Assembly: GCA_003511885.1 (NCBI GenBank)
Contig: DOIX01000079.1
Coordinates: 1-20,324 of the forward strand
Length of the DNA stretch: 20,324 nucleotides
Origin: Cyanobacteria bacterium UBA11153
GTDB lineage: Bacteria; Cyanobacteriota; Cyanobacteriia; Cyanobacteriales; Coleofasciculaceae
Direction: 5' to 3'
Positions 13,041 to 20,324 of the stretch are shown here, piece by piece. The notes below the pieces were generated by a model. It was not told where the DNA came from, did not search any database, and worked only from the letters and a program-made list of their open reading frames with translations. The position numbers were made by a program, and so were the translations under genes. Each line of letters starts with the position of its first letter. Position 1 is the stretch's first letter.

Positions 13041-13853
13041 ATGAAATCATTAGCCCGCTGGAGTACAACATTAGGTTTAGTCTGTACTGCCCTAGTCGGT
13101 TCCTTATTTTCCGGTAACCTATCGGCAATAGCACTAACAGAAGAACAGGTGATTGCCGCCTTAAGAACAGTACCAGTTTTTATGATTGCCCAAGCCAATG
13201 GCATCCCGATTAGTCAGTGTGTCACGCCTGATACAGGACAACCAGCCAGTTGTGACACTAATAACATAGTGGTAGTTACCCCACTGTTCATCAGTCCACA
13301 AGATGCTCAAACTGCTTTAACTCAACTTAAAACCAGTCAACCAGAACAAGCTAGAACCCTTCAGATTATGCCAAGATCCTTAGGGTTTGTTTACAAACAA
13401 TTAGAAGCAGCCAACAAAAACCAACAGCAGCGCATAGCAGTTGACTTTTTACCAAGACAGCAGCAAGTCAATGCCGCAATCGCATTGCTCCAACAAAACG
13501 GTCAAAAAGTAGAGAGATTTCCCGGAGTTCCCCTATTTGTAGCCGTAGCCACAGTAGGAGATCAGAAAATATACTTGCCAGGAAAAAATGGCGATCGCGA
13601 AGTGATTCCTTTATTCTTTGAAAAAGAAGAACTGCAAAGTAATTTGCAGGAAATAACAGCCCAAAATCCAGAGATAGCATCGAAAGTTAGTATAGAAGTA
13701 ATTACCCTAGAAGACGTTATTAGTACTCTCAAAAACGATAACGATCCAGTTTTAGAGAAATTCTTCCTCCAACCATCTCGAGAAGCCGTGCAATATATCC
13801 AAACTAATCCACAGACACCCCCGACAAACCAATCTCCTAATCCCCGACGTTAA
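13041..13853 (+). CDS. Tic22-family protein, copy 1
   Basis: The protein has 270 residues with a signal peptide (basic MKSLARW, hydrophobic 9-24, cleavage likely after AIA at 29-31). The mature part carries Tic22 family marks: LRTVPVFMI, TPLFISPQDAQTAL, a middle VDFLPRQQQVNAAIALL segment, GVPLFVA and EVIPLFFEKEEL. Tic22 proteins are soluble chaperone-like factors of the chloroplast intermembrane space; cyanobacterial members act in the periplasm and thylakoid lumen and are linked to outer-membrane biogenesis. This copy has a loop at 55-74 with C60 and C71 that copy 2 lacks, possibly a disulfide. The C-terminal tail is Pro/Gln/Asn-rich. A weak AGG lies 9 bases before ATG 13041. It is followed by a terminator, so copy 2 is probably transcribed separately. 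Confidence 0.88.
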   Translation: MKSLARWSTTLGLVCTALVGSLFSGNLSAIALTEEQVIAALRTVPVFMIAQANGIPISQCVTPDTGQPASCDTNNIVVVTPLFISPQDAQTALTQLKTSQPEQARTLQIMPRSLGFVYKQLEAANKNQQQRIAVDFLPRQQQVNAAIALLQQNGQKVERFPGVPLFVAVATVGDQKIYLPGKNGDREVIPLFFEKEELQSNLQEITAQNPEIASKVSIEVITLEDVISTLKNDNDPVLEKFFLQPSREAVQYIQTNPQTPPTNQSPNPRR

Positions 13854-13891
13854 AGTACGGTGGGGCTAGTGCAGCGCGGCAGAAGTTTCTC

Positions 13892-13917
13892 ACCAGTATC
13901 AATGAAACTGGTTTTTT
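13892..13917 (+). terminator. Rho-independent terminator after Tic22 copy 1
   Basis: ACCAGT (13892-13897) pairs with ACTGGT (13907-13912) around ATCAATGAA, running into TTTTTT (13912-13917). It lies 38 bases past the stop. After it comes a C/T-rich low-complexity stretch (13918-14075, CTCCCCTGC-like units) in which I see no gene. Confidence 0.65.
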
Positions 13918-14109
13918 CTCCCCTGCCCCCTGCGAGCCTGCTTACAATACAACTGATGGGTTATTTCTGCCCACCTGCGGGGCTAGGGGCTAGGGAAAAA
14001 ATTCTCCCTTGTCTCCCTTATCTCCCCTGCACCCCCTCTCCCCTGCTCTCCTACTCCCCACCAGGGCATCCACTGTGATATTACCCATTTCCTAGAGAGG
14101 TTAATTAAG

Positions 14110-14886
14110 ATGAAATCATTAATTCGTTGGACTGTAACATTAGGTTTAACTGGTACAACTATCTTGAGTTCCCTATTGACAGGAACATTACAAGCACTAG
14201 CATTAACCCAAGCCCAGATTATCGAAAAATTACAAACAGTACCAGTATTTGCGATCGCAGATGCGCAAGGTTCCCTGGTAACAGTATCAGTGCCAACTCA
14301 AGACAACAAAACTGTATCGGTAGCAGGATTCTTTATCAGCCAACAAGCTGCTCAATCCTTTATTAATCAGCGACTCAAGCGAGATAATCCTCAACTGGGT
14401 AACACAGCCCAAGTCGCCGTACTCTCAATCGCAGATGTTTACAAACTTCAACAAGAAAATAAAAACAAACCAAACCCAGTAGATTTTGTTTTTGTTCCAG
14501 AAGATGATGAGGTGAAAACTGCTGTTGATTTACTACGACAGAAAGGCGAGAATGTACAACAATTCGATCAAGTCCCTCTATTTTATGCCAGTGCAGGTCA
14601 AGATTCAGGATACTTAACTACTGAATTGAGCGGTCAACAAGTTATTCCGTTCTTCTTCGATAAAAATCAATTACAAGGTCTTGTGGATCGTTACAAACAA
14701 CAACAACCAAACCAATCATCTACAGTTCAAATTAATGTGGTTACATTGGAAGGTTTAATTGAAACTTGGGAAAGTAAAGACGATCCAGCCCTAGGGAAAA
14801 TTGTCCTTTGGCCTACTCCTGAATCTATAGAAATATTGCAGAAAATATCCTCTTCTTCTCAGCAAAGTGGTGGGAATAATCGGTAA
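14110..14886 (+). CDS. Tic22-family protein, copy 2
   Basis: The protein has 258 residues with a signal peptide (MKSLIRW, hydrophobic 9-24, cleavage likely after ALA at 29-31 and before LTQAQI). The same family marks as copy 1 appear in order: LQTVPVFAIA, GFFISQQAAQSFI, VDFVFVPEDDEVKTAVDLL, QVPLFYA and QVIPFFFDKNQL. It is clearly a diverged tandem paralogue, with no close nucleotide identity and without the two-cysteine loop. The Ser/Gln/Gly/Asn tail is probably disordered. It has a good ribosome site (GAGAGG about ten bases before ATG 14110). It probably acts as a soluble periplasmic or lumenal chaperone. Sure of family, unsure of division of labour. Confidence 0.87.
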   Translation: MKSLIRWTVTLGLTGTTILSSLLTGTLQALALTQAQIIEKLQTVPVFAIADAQGSLVTVSVPTQDNKTVSVAGFFISQQAAQSFINQRLKRDNPQLGNTAQVAVLSIADVYKLQQENKNKPNPVDFVFVPEDDEVKTAVDLLRQKGENVQQFDQVPLFYASAGQDSGYLTTELSGQQVIPFFFDKNQLQGLVDRYKQQQPNQSSTVQINVVTLEGLIETWESKDDPALGKIVLWPTPESIEILQKISSSSQQSGGNNR

Positions 14887-14904
14887 TGGTTAATGGTTAA
14901 TGGT
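14884..14904 (+). repeat. Three-unit heptamer array
   Basis: TAATGGT is repeated three times without a gap, starting at the stop codon of Tic22 copy 2. Further CCTAGTCC-type short repeats follow up to prmC. Confidence 0.85.
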
Positions 14905-14957
14905 TTTGCCCCAGCAAGAGTGCCCCTAGTCCCTAGTTACTGCTCCTAGCCCCTATA

Positions 14958-15866
14958 ATGAAGTCATCAGTCGTATCAGGTTTAGCCCTTTGGCAGTGGC
15001 GGTTAAATGCCCGTAAATCTGCTGTCGAAGAGGGTATTCCTGTTCATGAAGTAGACTGGTTGCTTCAGGAAGTAGCAAAACTTGATTCGCTGTCATTGAG
15101 ATTGGAATCTTTTAAAGAGCGATCGCAAATCACATTACCATATCCTCTGTCCAGACTATCCCAACTCTGGCAAGAGCGTCTGAATAACCGCGTACCCATT
15201 CAATATCTGGCTGGAGTGACACCTTGGCGCAATTTTGCCCTGAAAGTCTCTCCAGCCGTCCTAATTCCTCGCCCAGAAACAGAATATATCATCGATATCG
15301 CAATAGCAGCAATTAAAAATAGTCCAACTCCTGAATTAGAATGGGGAGAATGGGCAGATTTAGGTACGGGCAGCGGCGCGATCGCAATCGGATTAGCAGA
15401 GGCTTTCCCCAGTGCGACAATTCACGCTGTTGATTGCGCTCCTGATGCCCTAGCTATTGCTCAATTAAATGCTGAAAATTTAGGCTTACAAGGAAGAATT
15501 AAATTCTACCAAGGATCTTGGCTATCACCACTATTGGCAATCAAAGGTAAATTGAGTGGAATCGTCTCAAATCCACCTTATATACCCAGTAGTGAAATTC
15601 CCCAATTACAACCAGAAGTCGCCAATCACGAACCCCAGATTGCCCTTGATGGCGGTATTGATGGTTTAGATGCGATCCGGTATTTAATTACTACTGCTCC
15701 TGATTATCTCCTGCCAGGTGGTATTTTGTTAGTTGAAATGATGGCAGGACAAGCCGATACAGTACTCAAATTATTCCACGAACAAGGTAGTTATTGTCAA
15801 ATTCAGATTTGCCGAGATTTAGCAGGTATCGAGCGCTTTGCCCTGGCATTTAGAAATAGTGAGTAG
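14958..15866 (+). CDS. prmC: Release-factor glutamine N5-methyltransferase PrmC
   Basis: The 302-residue cytoplasmic enzyme methylates the glutamine of the GGQ motif in peptide-chain release factors RF1 and RF2, using S-adenosylmethionine, and so speeds translation termination. Residues 1-75 form the helical RF-binding domain, beginning with LALWQWR. The Rossmann methyltransferase core follows, with RPETE at 105-109, the AdoMet loop DLGTGSG at 134-140, acidic D159 in the next strand, and the glutamine-methylating catalytic motif NPPY at 205-208. Length is normal. ATG 14958 has no obvious ribosome site but no better start is in frame. It follows Tic22 copy 2 after 71 bp of repeats. Functionally unrelated neighbours. 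Confidence 0.94.
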   Translation: MKSSVVSGLALWQWRLNARKSAVEEGIPVHEVDWLLQEVAKLDSLSLRLESFKERSQITLPYPLSRLSQLWQERLNNRVPIQYLAGVTPWRNFALKVSPAVLIPRPETEYIIDIAIAAIKNSPTPELEWGEWADLGTGSGAIAIGLAEAFPSATIHAVDCAPDALAIAQLNAENLGLQGRIKFYQGSWLSPLLAIKGKLSGIVSNPPYIPSSEIPQLQPEVANHEPQIALDGGIDGLDAIRYLITTAPDYLLPGGILLVEMMAGQADTVLKLFHEQGSYCQIQICRDLAGIERFALAFRNSE

Positions 15867-15898
15867 GAAGTGGGGAAGATGCAATGCAATCTCATAGC

Positions 15899-15926
15899 AG
15901 TTGACAGTTGATAGTTGATAGTTGAC
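15899..15926 (+). repeat. Four-unit heptamer array
   Basis: AGTTGAC, AGTTGAT, AGTTGAT and AGTTGAC lie end to end. AGTTGAT is the exact complement of the ATCAACT unit in the 3477-3588 array, so the two arrays are the same repeat family in opposite orientation. Confidence 0.88.
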
Positions 15927-16059
15927 ACTTATCGCTCTACGGGCTACTCGGCAGCTTATCCGGGTTTAGCCCAAAAGCCTCCTTGATGGTTATTATTTGG
16001 TAAACTTGAGTTTCCTAGCAGCAACTCAGCATCAATAGCGAGTAGCAAATCGGTAAACT

Positions 16060-16575
16060 ATGTTAACCAGTGTTGAGCGTCTATTATTTGTCAGGGGTGT
16101 GCCAATTTTCCAAGAATTGCGGGATGATTTTTTGGTGCGCGTCGCCTCGGTGATGGATGAACTATCCTTCCCCGCCAATCACACTATCGTTACCCAAGGG
16201 GAAGAAGGACGATCGCTTTATATTATTGTATCGGGTTTGGTACGGGTTCACATTAGCGATCGCATTAGGGCATCAGGGCGGGATCGCTCCGAGCGGCTAC
16301 AAGGCGATCGCATTTTAGCGGATCTCAATCCGGGACAATGTTTTGGTGAAATGTCCCTCTTTGACGCTCAACCTCGTTCCGCATCTGTCACGACTAGGGA
16401 AAGTTGTAATTGTCTGGTGCTAACTCAGTTACAACTTTATGATGCAATTGATGAAACACCCGGAATTGCCATTAATATCATCCGCTTGCTTTCCCGTCGG
16501 ATTCGTCAACTCAATCATAAGCTCAATACTTACGAAGTCGAAAGTGCTGCACCGGATTTTAGCCGGATATTGTAG
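16060..16575 (+). CDS. Stand-alone cyclic-nucleotide-binding domain protein
   Basis: The 171-residue cytoplasmic protein is a CRP-type cNMP-binding domain with no helix-turn-helix or other output domain. Residues 15-140 form the beta-roll. The phosphate-binding cassette FGEMSLFDAQPRSASV at 95-110 has the ribose-binding E97 and phosphate-binding R106-S107, as needed for cAMP. The capping helices follow (ETPGIAINIIRLLSRRI) and the chain ends in a short tail. An unusual loop at 65-85 contains ISDRIRASGRDRSERLQGDRI; its DNA carries two GCGATCGC motifs plus a GGGATCGC variant, suggesting growth by repeat expansion. It may be a cAMP buffer or a partner-binding sensor; the window's adenylyl cyclase is a possible source of ligand (inference). 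Start ATG 16060. Confidence 0.88.
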   Translation: MLTSVERLLFVRGVPIFQELRDDFLVRVASVMDELSFPANHTIVTQGEEGRSLYIIVSGLVRVHISDRIRASGRDRSERLQGDRILADLNPGQCFGEMSLFDAQPRSASVTTRESCNCLVLTQLQLYDAIDETPGIAINIIRLLSRRIRQLNHKLNTYEVESAAPDFSRIL

Positions 16576-16820
16576 ATTGTAGATATTTATTTCCTAAATT
16601 GCCTATAACTTCAGCGCTCTGCCTTCCTTCTCCTCCGACTCTCCACCTGGACATCCCCTCTGTCCCTCTCCACCTAACCATACCCTCTGCCACTCTCCGT
16701 TAATTTTTATTTATTAAAAAAAAATTAAACTTCCGGATAGATATCTCTGTCTCAAGAACTGACATTAAGTTTGTTTTACTTCACAGAAATTTTATGTGTT
16801 TTTTAACAGTTGTTAAGTAA

Positions 16821-16826
16821 TATAAT
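16821..16826 (+). promoter_or_regulatory. Candidate -10 box of the kinase gene
   Basis: TATAAT lies at 16821-16826 in a very AT-rich stretch; the -35 region is T-rich and not consensus. If this box is used, transcription begins near 16833, downstream of the TTG at 16810, which supports ATG 16858 as the start. Confidence 0.4.
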
Positions 16827-16857
16827 AATAAAAAACAAAAATTCAATAAATTCAGCC

Positions 16858-18558
16858 ATGAAAGCTCCCTTGAAATCAACGGTTAATTGTATTTACCTGA
16901 AAGTACTTCTTCTTGAAGACAGTAGCACAGAAGCAAAGCTAATCCAAGATTTACTATCAAAAACGAATACTATCCAAGTTGAGTTAACCCGTGTCAGACT
17001 GGTAAGTCAAGCGATAGAAGAGTTGCACAAAAAAACTTTTGATGTTATATTGCTGGATCTATCATTACCCGATAGTCAGGGACTGGATACTATTTCTCGC
17101 TTTAAAGAATATGGCCTGAATACACCAATTGTAGTTCTGACTGCTTGTAACGATCAAGAACTCGCTCTTCAGGCTATCCAATCCGGGGCGCAGGATTATT
17201 TAGTCAAAGGGAATGTTTCCAGTGAAATCCTGATTCGTTCCCTCCGTTACGCAGCGCAGCGCCAAATTTCCTTAGAAGCCTTGCGCCTTAGCGAAGAAAA
17301 ATATCGCTCAGTCGTTAATAATATCAAAGAAGTCATTTTTCAAACAGATATTCACGGTAATTGGACATTCTTAAATCCAGCTTGGAAAGAAATTACAGGA
17401 TTTTCTGTTGCCTCAACTTTAGGTACGCCAATCTCCCATTATATATATCCAGATGACCTCCCGCGAAATCTAGTCGTATTTCGCACTCTAATTGAAGGAA
17501 AAAAAGACGACTGTCGCTATCAAATCCGCTACCTAACTAATTCAGGACGATTTCGTTGGCTTGAGGTTCATTCTCGTTTAACTTTTACCCAAGATGGAAA
17601 AATTTCTGGAACTACTGGCACTCTAAACGATATCACCGAACAAAAACTTGCTCAAGAAGCATTGCGTCAGTCAGAAGAAAGAGAAAGAGAAAAAGCCAAA
17701 GAACTGGAAATGGCTATGTACGAACTTAAACGCGCTCAATCTCAACTAGTTCAGAATGAAAAAATGGTCAGCTTAGGTCAATTAGTAGCTGGTGTAGCTC
17801 ATGAAATCAATAATCCCATCGGGTTTATTTATAGTAATATTACCCCAGCTACCCAATACGCTGCTGACCTCCTCCGTTTAATTGATTTGTACCAACAGCA
17901 ATATCCGAATCCCCCAAGAGACATTCAAGAAGAGCTTGAAGCCATCGACTTCAATTTCCTCAAAGAAGACTTCCCTCAATTATTGGTATCTATGAGAGAA
18001 GGAGCAAACCGCATTCAGGAAATTGTGATATCTCTGCGTAATTTTTCTCATCTGGACAAAGCAGAGAAGAAAACCGTAGATCTTCATGCAGGAATTGATA
18101 GTACCCTGATGATTTTAAAGCACCGCCTTAAAAAACAATATAACAGACCTGCCATCCAAGTTGTTAAGGAGTACGGTCAACTCCCGGCGGTAAAATGCTA
18201 TCCAGGTCAACTCAATCAAGTTTTTATGAATATCTTAACTAATGCTATTGATGCTTTAGCTAAAAGACTTGAAGACGATCCATATCTAATTCCTTCCATT
18301 GGGATTCGTACCCAACTAAGTGACTGCCAAACAGCAGTTTTGATCGGGATTTCTGACAATGGCTATGGTGTACCTCCTGCAGTAAAACCCCACTTATTCG
18401 ATCCTTTTTTTACTACCAAACCTGTTGGTAGTGGAAGTGGTTTGGGATTGTCGATTAGCCACTCAATCGTGGTTGAAAAACATCAAGGTGAATTAGAATG
18501 TCACTCTCATCCCGGACGAGGTACAGAATTTGTCATTAAACTTCCCCTCTATCCATAA
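16858..18558 (+). CDS. Receiver-PAS-histidine kinase
   Basis: The protein has 566 residues from ATG 16858, cytoplasmic with no membrane segment. Residues 14-130 are a receiver (E20/D21, phospho-acceptor D67 in VILLDLSLPDS, K117). PAS/PAC spans 145-262 and a coiled coil 262-298. HisKA has H315 in GVAHEINNP. HATPase runs about 405-565 with the N-box NILTNAIDAL (457-466), DNGYGVP at 500-506, F-box LFDPFFTT at 513-520 and GSGSGLGL at 524-531. All kinase residues are present, so it should autophosphorylate. A receiver ahead of the kinase is common in cyanobacteria and would let an upstream kinase gate it. A longer frame from TTG 16810 would start before a -10 box, so I reject it. No response regulator is adjacent. 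Confidence 0.92.
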   Translation: MKAPLKSTVNCIYLKVLLLEDSSTEAKLIQDLLSKTNTIQVELTRVRLVSQAIEELHKKTFDVILLDLSLPDSQGLDTISRFKEYGLNTPIVVLTACNDQELALQAIQSGAQDYLVKGNVSSEILIRSLRYAAQRQISLEALRLSEEKYRSVVNNIKEVIFQTDIHGNWTFLNPAWKEITGFSVASTLGTPISHYIYPDDLPRNLVVFRTLIEGKKDDCRYQIRYLTNSGRFRWLEVHSRLTFTQDGKISGTTGTLNDITEQKLAQEALRQSEEREREKAKELEMAMYELKRAQSQLVQNEKMVSLGQLVAGVAHEINNPIGFIYSNITPATQYAADLLRLIDLYQQQYPNPPRDIQEELEAIDFNFLKEDFPQLLVSMREGANRIQEIVISLRNFSHLDKAEKKTVDLHAGIDSTLMILKHRLKKQYNRPAIQVVKEYGQLPAVKCYPGQLNQVFMNILTNAIDALAKRLEDDPYLIPSIGIRTQLSDCQTAVLIGISDNGYGVPPAVKPHLFDPFFTTKPVGSGSGLGLSISHSIVVEKHQGELECHSHPGRGTEFVIKLPLYP

Positions 18559-18728
18559 AAATCCGAAAATTCACAATAGGGAATGGGGATTTGGGAAGAA
18601 GAAATGAGGGAAAATAGGGTTGAATTCTGAGTTTTAAGCTATTGAGAGTCTGGAAGTGGATTGGCGCTCTAGAGCATCAGTTTAGTGGATCCCAAAAATT
18701 AGGTTTAGGTCACTAAATCTTGGCTGGG

Positions 18729-18765
18729 AAAGCGCCAAAACAAGTATTTATTGGACTGGCGCTTT
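18729..18765 (-). terminator. Inverted repeat at the end of the TerC gene
   Basis: AAAGCGCCA (18729-18737) is the complement of TGGCGCTTT (18757-18765), with 19 bp between, overlapping the TerC stop codon. The loop is large and no T-run follows on the minus strand, so I rate it only as a possible terminator. Confidence 0.35.
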
Positions 18766-19428
18766 TGAAGAAAATCCCCACACAAATACAGCAACAATAA
18801 CTGTAACTAGTAACCATTCTGGTGGAACTAATTCTGGGTTAATCGCCCTCAGCAATAGTCGCAATCCCACGAAGCCAACGGTAATGTAGCCTGCATCCTC
18901 AAGATGATCGTATTCTTGGAGCCATCGGATAAATAGACCAGCCATAAACCGTAGGGTGATGACACCAATTGTCCCTCCCGTCAGGATTAACCAGGTTTGA
19001 TCGGAAATGGCGATCGCAGTAGTGACACTATCCAAGGAAAATGCCATATCGGTGACAGCAATTACAGGAATAGCCTGCCACAGGGAGGTAAATACTGGAC
19101 CATGGTGGTGATGCGCCTCATCTTCAGATGAGGTGAAATACTGAAAGACCAACCAAAGTAGATATAAAGCACCCAGTACTTCAAATTGCCAAAACTGTAC
19201 TACCCAAGTCGCTGTAAGAATCAGGGTAATTCTCAGGACATAAGCAATCGCCAAGCCCAAGTTGAGGGCACGACGCTGAAGTTTGCCCCCTTCCAAACCT
19301 CTGGCAATTGCCGCCAACGCGATCGCATTGTCTGCTGAGAGGACAGCCTCTAGCGCGATCAGAACCACTAGGACTAGAGGGGCTTCAAATCCTATGTTCA
19401 AAGAGGGATTAAAAACTTGGTCTAGCAT
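18748..19428 (-). CDS. TerC-family integral membrane protein
   Basis: The protein has 226 residues with about seven membrane helices. Family motifs are E27 with LSADNAIAL (30-38) in helix 1 and VTDMAFSLDSV (125-135) in helix 4; the acidic residues D33, D127 and D133 are expected metal ligands in the membrane. A soluble loop has a histidine cluster HHHHG at 106-110 that may bind metal. TerC relatives export Mn2+ in several bacteria and a plant homologue is needed for thylakoid membrane protein insertion; which role applies here is unknown. I looked for a yybP-ykoY manganese riboswitch upstream and did not see one. A 29-bp palindrome lies about 100-130 bp upstream. Confidence 0.88.
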   Translation of the reverse strand: MLDQVFNPSLNIGFEAPLVLVVLIALEAVLSADNAIALAAIARGLEGGKLQRRALNLGLAIAYVLRITLILTATWVVQFWQFEVLGALYLLWLVFQYFTSSEDEAHHHHGPVFTSLWQAIPVIAVTDMAFSLDSVTTAIAISDQTWLILTGGTIGVITLRFMAGLFIRWLQEYDHLEDAGYITVGFVGLRLLLRAINPELVPPEWLLVTVIVAVFVWGFSSKAPVQ

Positions 19429-19526
19429 TAAATATTAATTTCAAACAAAAAGTTACAACCATCTTGCGAACGCGCACTTAGAGAATAATCTTCTCATCTA
19501 TTTAACCTATCTTAACCTAACTTCTA

Positions 19527-19555
19527 GATATTTTTACCTGTTAGGCAAAAATATC
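19527..19555. promoter_or_regulatory. 29-bp near-perfect palindrome upstream of terC
   Basis: Arms GATATTTTT (19527-19535) and AAAAATATC (19547-19555) flank an inner CCT/AGG stem around GTT, with one A-C mismatch pair. It is symmetric enough to be either a protein-binding operator or a bidirectional terminator-like hairpin. It lies about 100 bp upstream of the TerC start. Confidence 0.5.
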
Positions 19556-19561
19556 CAGTAG

Positions 19562-19845
19562 ATTAAACGTGAATGGAGATTAGTCGAATTATTTCATCGA
19601 CATCTAGACTTCTCGATATTTTTGGATCCAGCAAATAGACAAACCACCGCTAATTCCGCAAAGGAATATGGCGGCAGATGTTCGATAAAGTCTATGAAGA
19701 ATATATTGTACCAGATTTAGATCGTTTTGCCGAGATCGGAGAGTTTTCTTCACATACCGCACGCTTACCTTCGGTAGAGTGTGGGCTTCCTCTTTCAGAA
19801 GACACTCCCTATACCCCCAGGGTATCAGGGTATACTGCTGGGTAA
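19562..19845 (+). pseudogene. Possible frameshifted gene remnant, family unknown
   Basis: Two protein-like reading frames overlap. Frame A (19562-19720) has no start codon before IKREWRLVELFHRHLDF. Frame B (19678-19845, ATG 19678) begins MFDKVYEEYIVPDLDRFAEI. A one-base deletion near 19669 would join A to B as a continuous helical-looking protein of about 90 residues. The C-terminal half of B runs through hairpin-rich sequence and is probably not original. I do not recognise the family; the call rests on composition only. Confidence 0.22.
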
Positions 19846-19952
19846 GTTAATTTACTCTCTGGCATTCCGAGGAGCTGGTTCAGAGACTTCCCGCTTTGTT
19901 GTATCTTGGTGGTAGAATCAGCAAATATTCGTAAATAAGGAGTTTGTAAAGA

Positions 19953-20048
19953 ATGGCTATTTCTGATTCTCAAATTTTCATAGCTCTAATCTTGGCTCTC
20001 GTTCCTGCTATCCTTGCCTACAGACTGGGTACGGAACTCTACAAGTAA
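19953..20048 (+). CDS. psaM: Photosystem I reaction centre subunit XII (PsaM)
   Basis: This 31-residue single-helix thylakoid membrane protein starts [12 protein letters not shown] and ends RLGTELYK, the recognisable PsaM pattern, with one membrane helix at about 7-24. PsaM lies at the trimer-facing edge of photosystem I and stabilises it. The ribosome site AAGGAG (19937-19942) is ten bases before ATG 19953. A TAGAAT at 19913-19918 may be the -10 box. It stands alone, as psaM usually does in cyanobacteria, and is followed by a hairpin. Confidence 0.95.
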   Translation: MAISDSQIFIALILALVPAILAYRLGTELYK

Positions 20049-20052
20049 AGAG

Positions 20053-20100
20053 AAGCTCTCAAAAACTCGCCGTCATCCCCATAGGGTTGACGGGAGCTTT
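20053..20100 (+). terminator. Hairpin terminator after psaM
   Basis: AAGCTC (20053-20058) with GAGCTT (20094-20099) and CCGTCA (20070-20075) with TGACGG (20088-20093) form a two-part stem with an internal loop on the left side, followed by a short TTTCTC. It begins five bases after the psaM stop. Confidence 0.55.
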
Positions 20101-20324
20101 CTCGTTAGTCTCACACTTGACCAGACCAACTCTACAATTACCAGGCTGGATATACATTATTGTTAGCTTTAGCGAAGCTCGGCGCTAGCCCAGCGTAACA
20201 TCTGTTGAACTGACTCCTCAAAAGTTTTGAGAGGCTTCGCCTAGATCCCCGGTTTCTTGACATGGGGTGGAAAGCGACTCATCTTATCGATTCTGATCAA
20301 TTTCGCCGGGAATACCCCCACTAT

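Larger units (their letters stand above)
19429..19952. other. Intergenic region between terC and psaM
   Basis: These 524 bases hold the 29-bp palindrome at 19527-19555, a possible decayed gene at 19562-19845, and a hairpin-rich stretch at 19806-19842 (TATACCC with GGGTATA). The psaM leader with its ribosome site lies at the end. No full-length gene is supported. Confidence 0.5.

Noticed and set aside
13860..14078. 72-residue plus-strand frame between the Tic22 genes
   Set aside because: It reads through a terminator and a C/T-rich repeat, giving a Pro/Ser/Leu-rich artefact.
19429..19600. Manganese riboswitch (yybP-ykoY) upstream of terC
   Set aside because: I read the minus-strand leader for the conserved G-rich first stem and did not find it.
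20263..20324. Possible start of a gene running off the right edge (MGWKATHLIDSDQF)
   Set aside because: Only 62 bases are visible, there is no ribosome site, and I do not recognise the sequence; too little to call.
1..20324. CRISPR array, insertion sequence or prophage
   Set aside because: No regularly spaced direct repeats of CRISPR size, no transposase with catalytic motifs and no phage structural genes were seen; the only integrase-like domain is degenerate and fused to TetR.

Overview
The window comes from a cyanobacterial chromosome, most likely a filamentous (Oscillatoriales-type) species; the genus is my guess. The octamer GCGATCGC (HIP1) occurs well over a dozen times. The window also carries a photosystem I gene (psaM), a delta-9 lipid desaturase, two Tic22-type proteins, a plastid-type GNAT acetyltransferase and many short heptanucleotide repeat arrays, all usual cyanobacterial hallmarks.

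Layout. 1-2435: the tail of an unidentified gene, then desC (minus) divergent from a TetR-type regulator (plus). The regulator carries an unexpected C-terminal domain resembling a degenerate tyrosine recombinase. The desC/tetR gap holds two near-identical 17-bp palindromes, one over a plausible desC -35 box. 2457-5092: two response regulators with closely similar receiver domains but different outputs, a GGDEF diguanylate cyclase and a PAS plus class III adenylyl cyclase. 5499-6017: an HNH nuclease-like protein. 6245-10090 (minus): an orphan RnfD/NqrB-like membrane protein followed by two tandem DUF2330 secreted proteins that share a 119-bp identical tract. 10443-12233: an ACT-domain protein divergent from a Ycf52-like GNAT. 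12234-13040: a candidate small transcript and tRNA-Pro(UGG). 13041-14886: two tandem Tic22-family proteins. 14958-18558: prmC, a stand-alone cyclic-nucleotide-binding protein, and a receiver-PAS-histidine kinase. 18748-20048: a TerC-family membrane protein (minus), a possible gene remnant, and psaM.

How the genes may work together. The window is rich in signalling: c-di-GMP synthesis, cAMP synthesis, a cAMP-binding-type module and a hybrid kinase lie within 16 kb, although direct coupling is only inferred. The desC/tetR pair looks like a self-contained lipid-desaturation control module, analogous in layout to the DesT system of Pseudomonas but with an unusual regulator architecture; I consider it the best candidate for something undescribed. 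The DUF2330 and RnfD-like genes probably form one transcription unit of unknown function.

Limits: all family calls are by eye from motifs. Promoters, operators and terminators are sequence pattern calls without experimental support.
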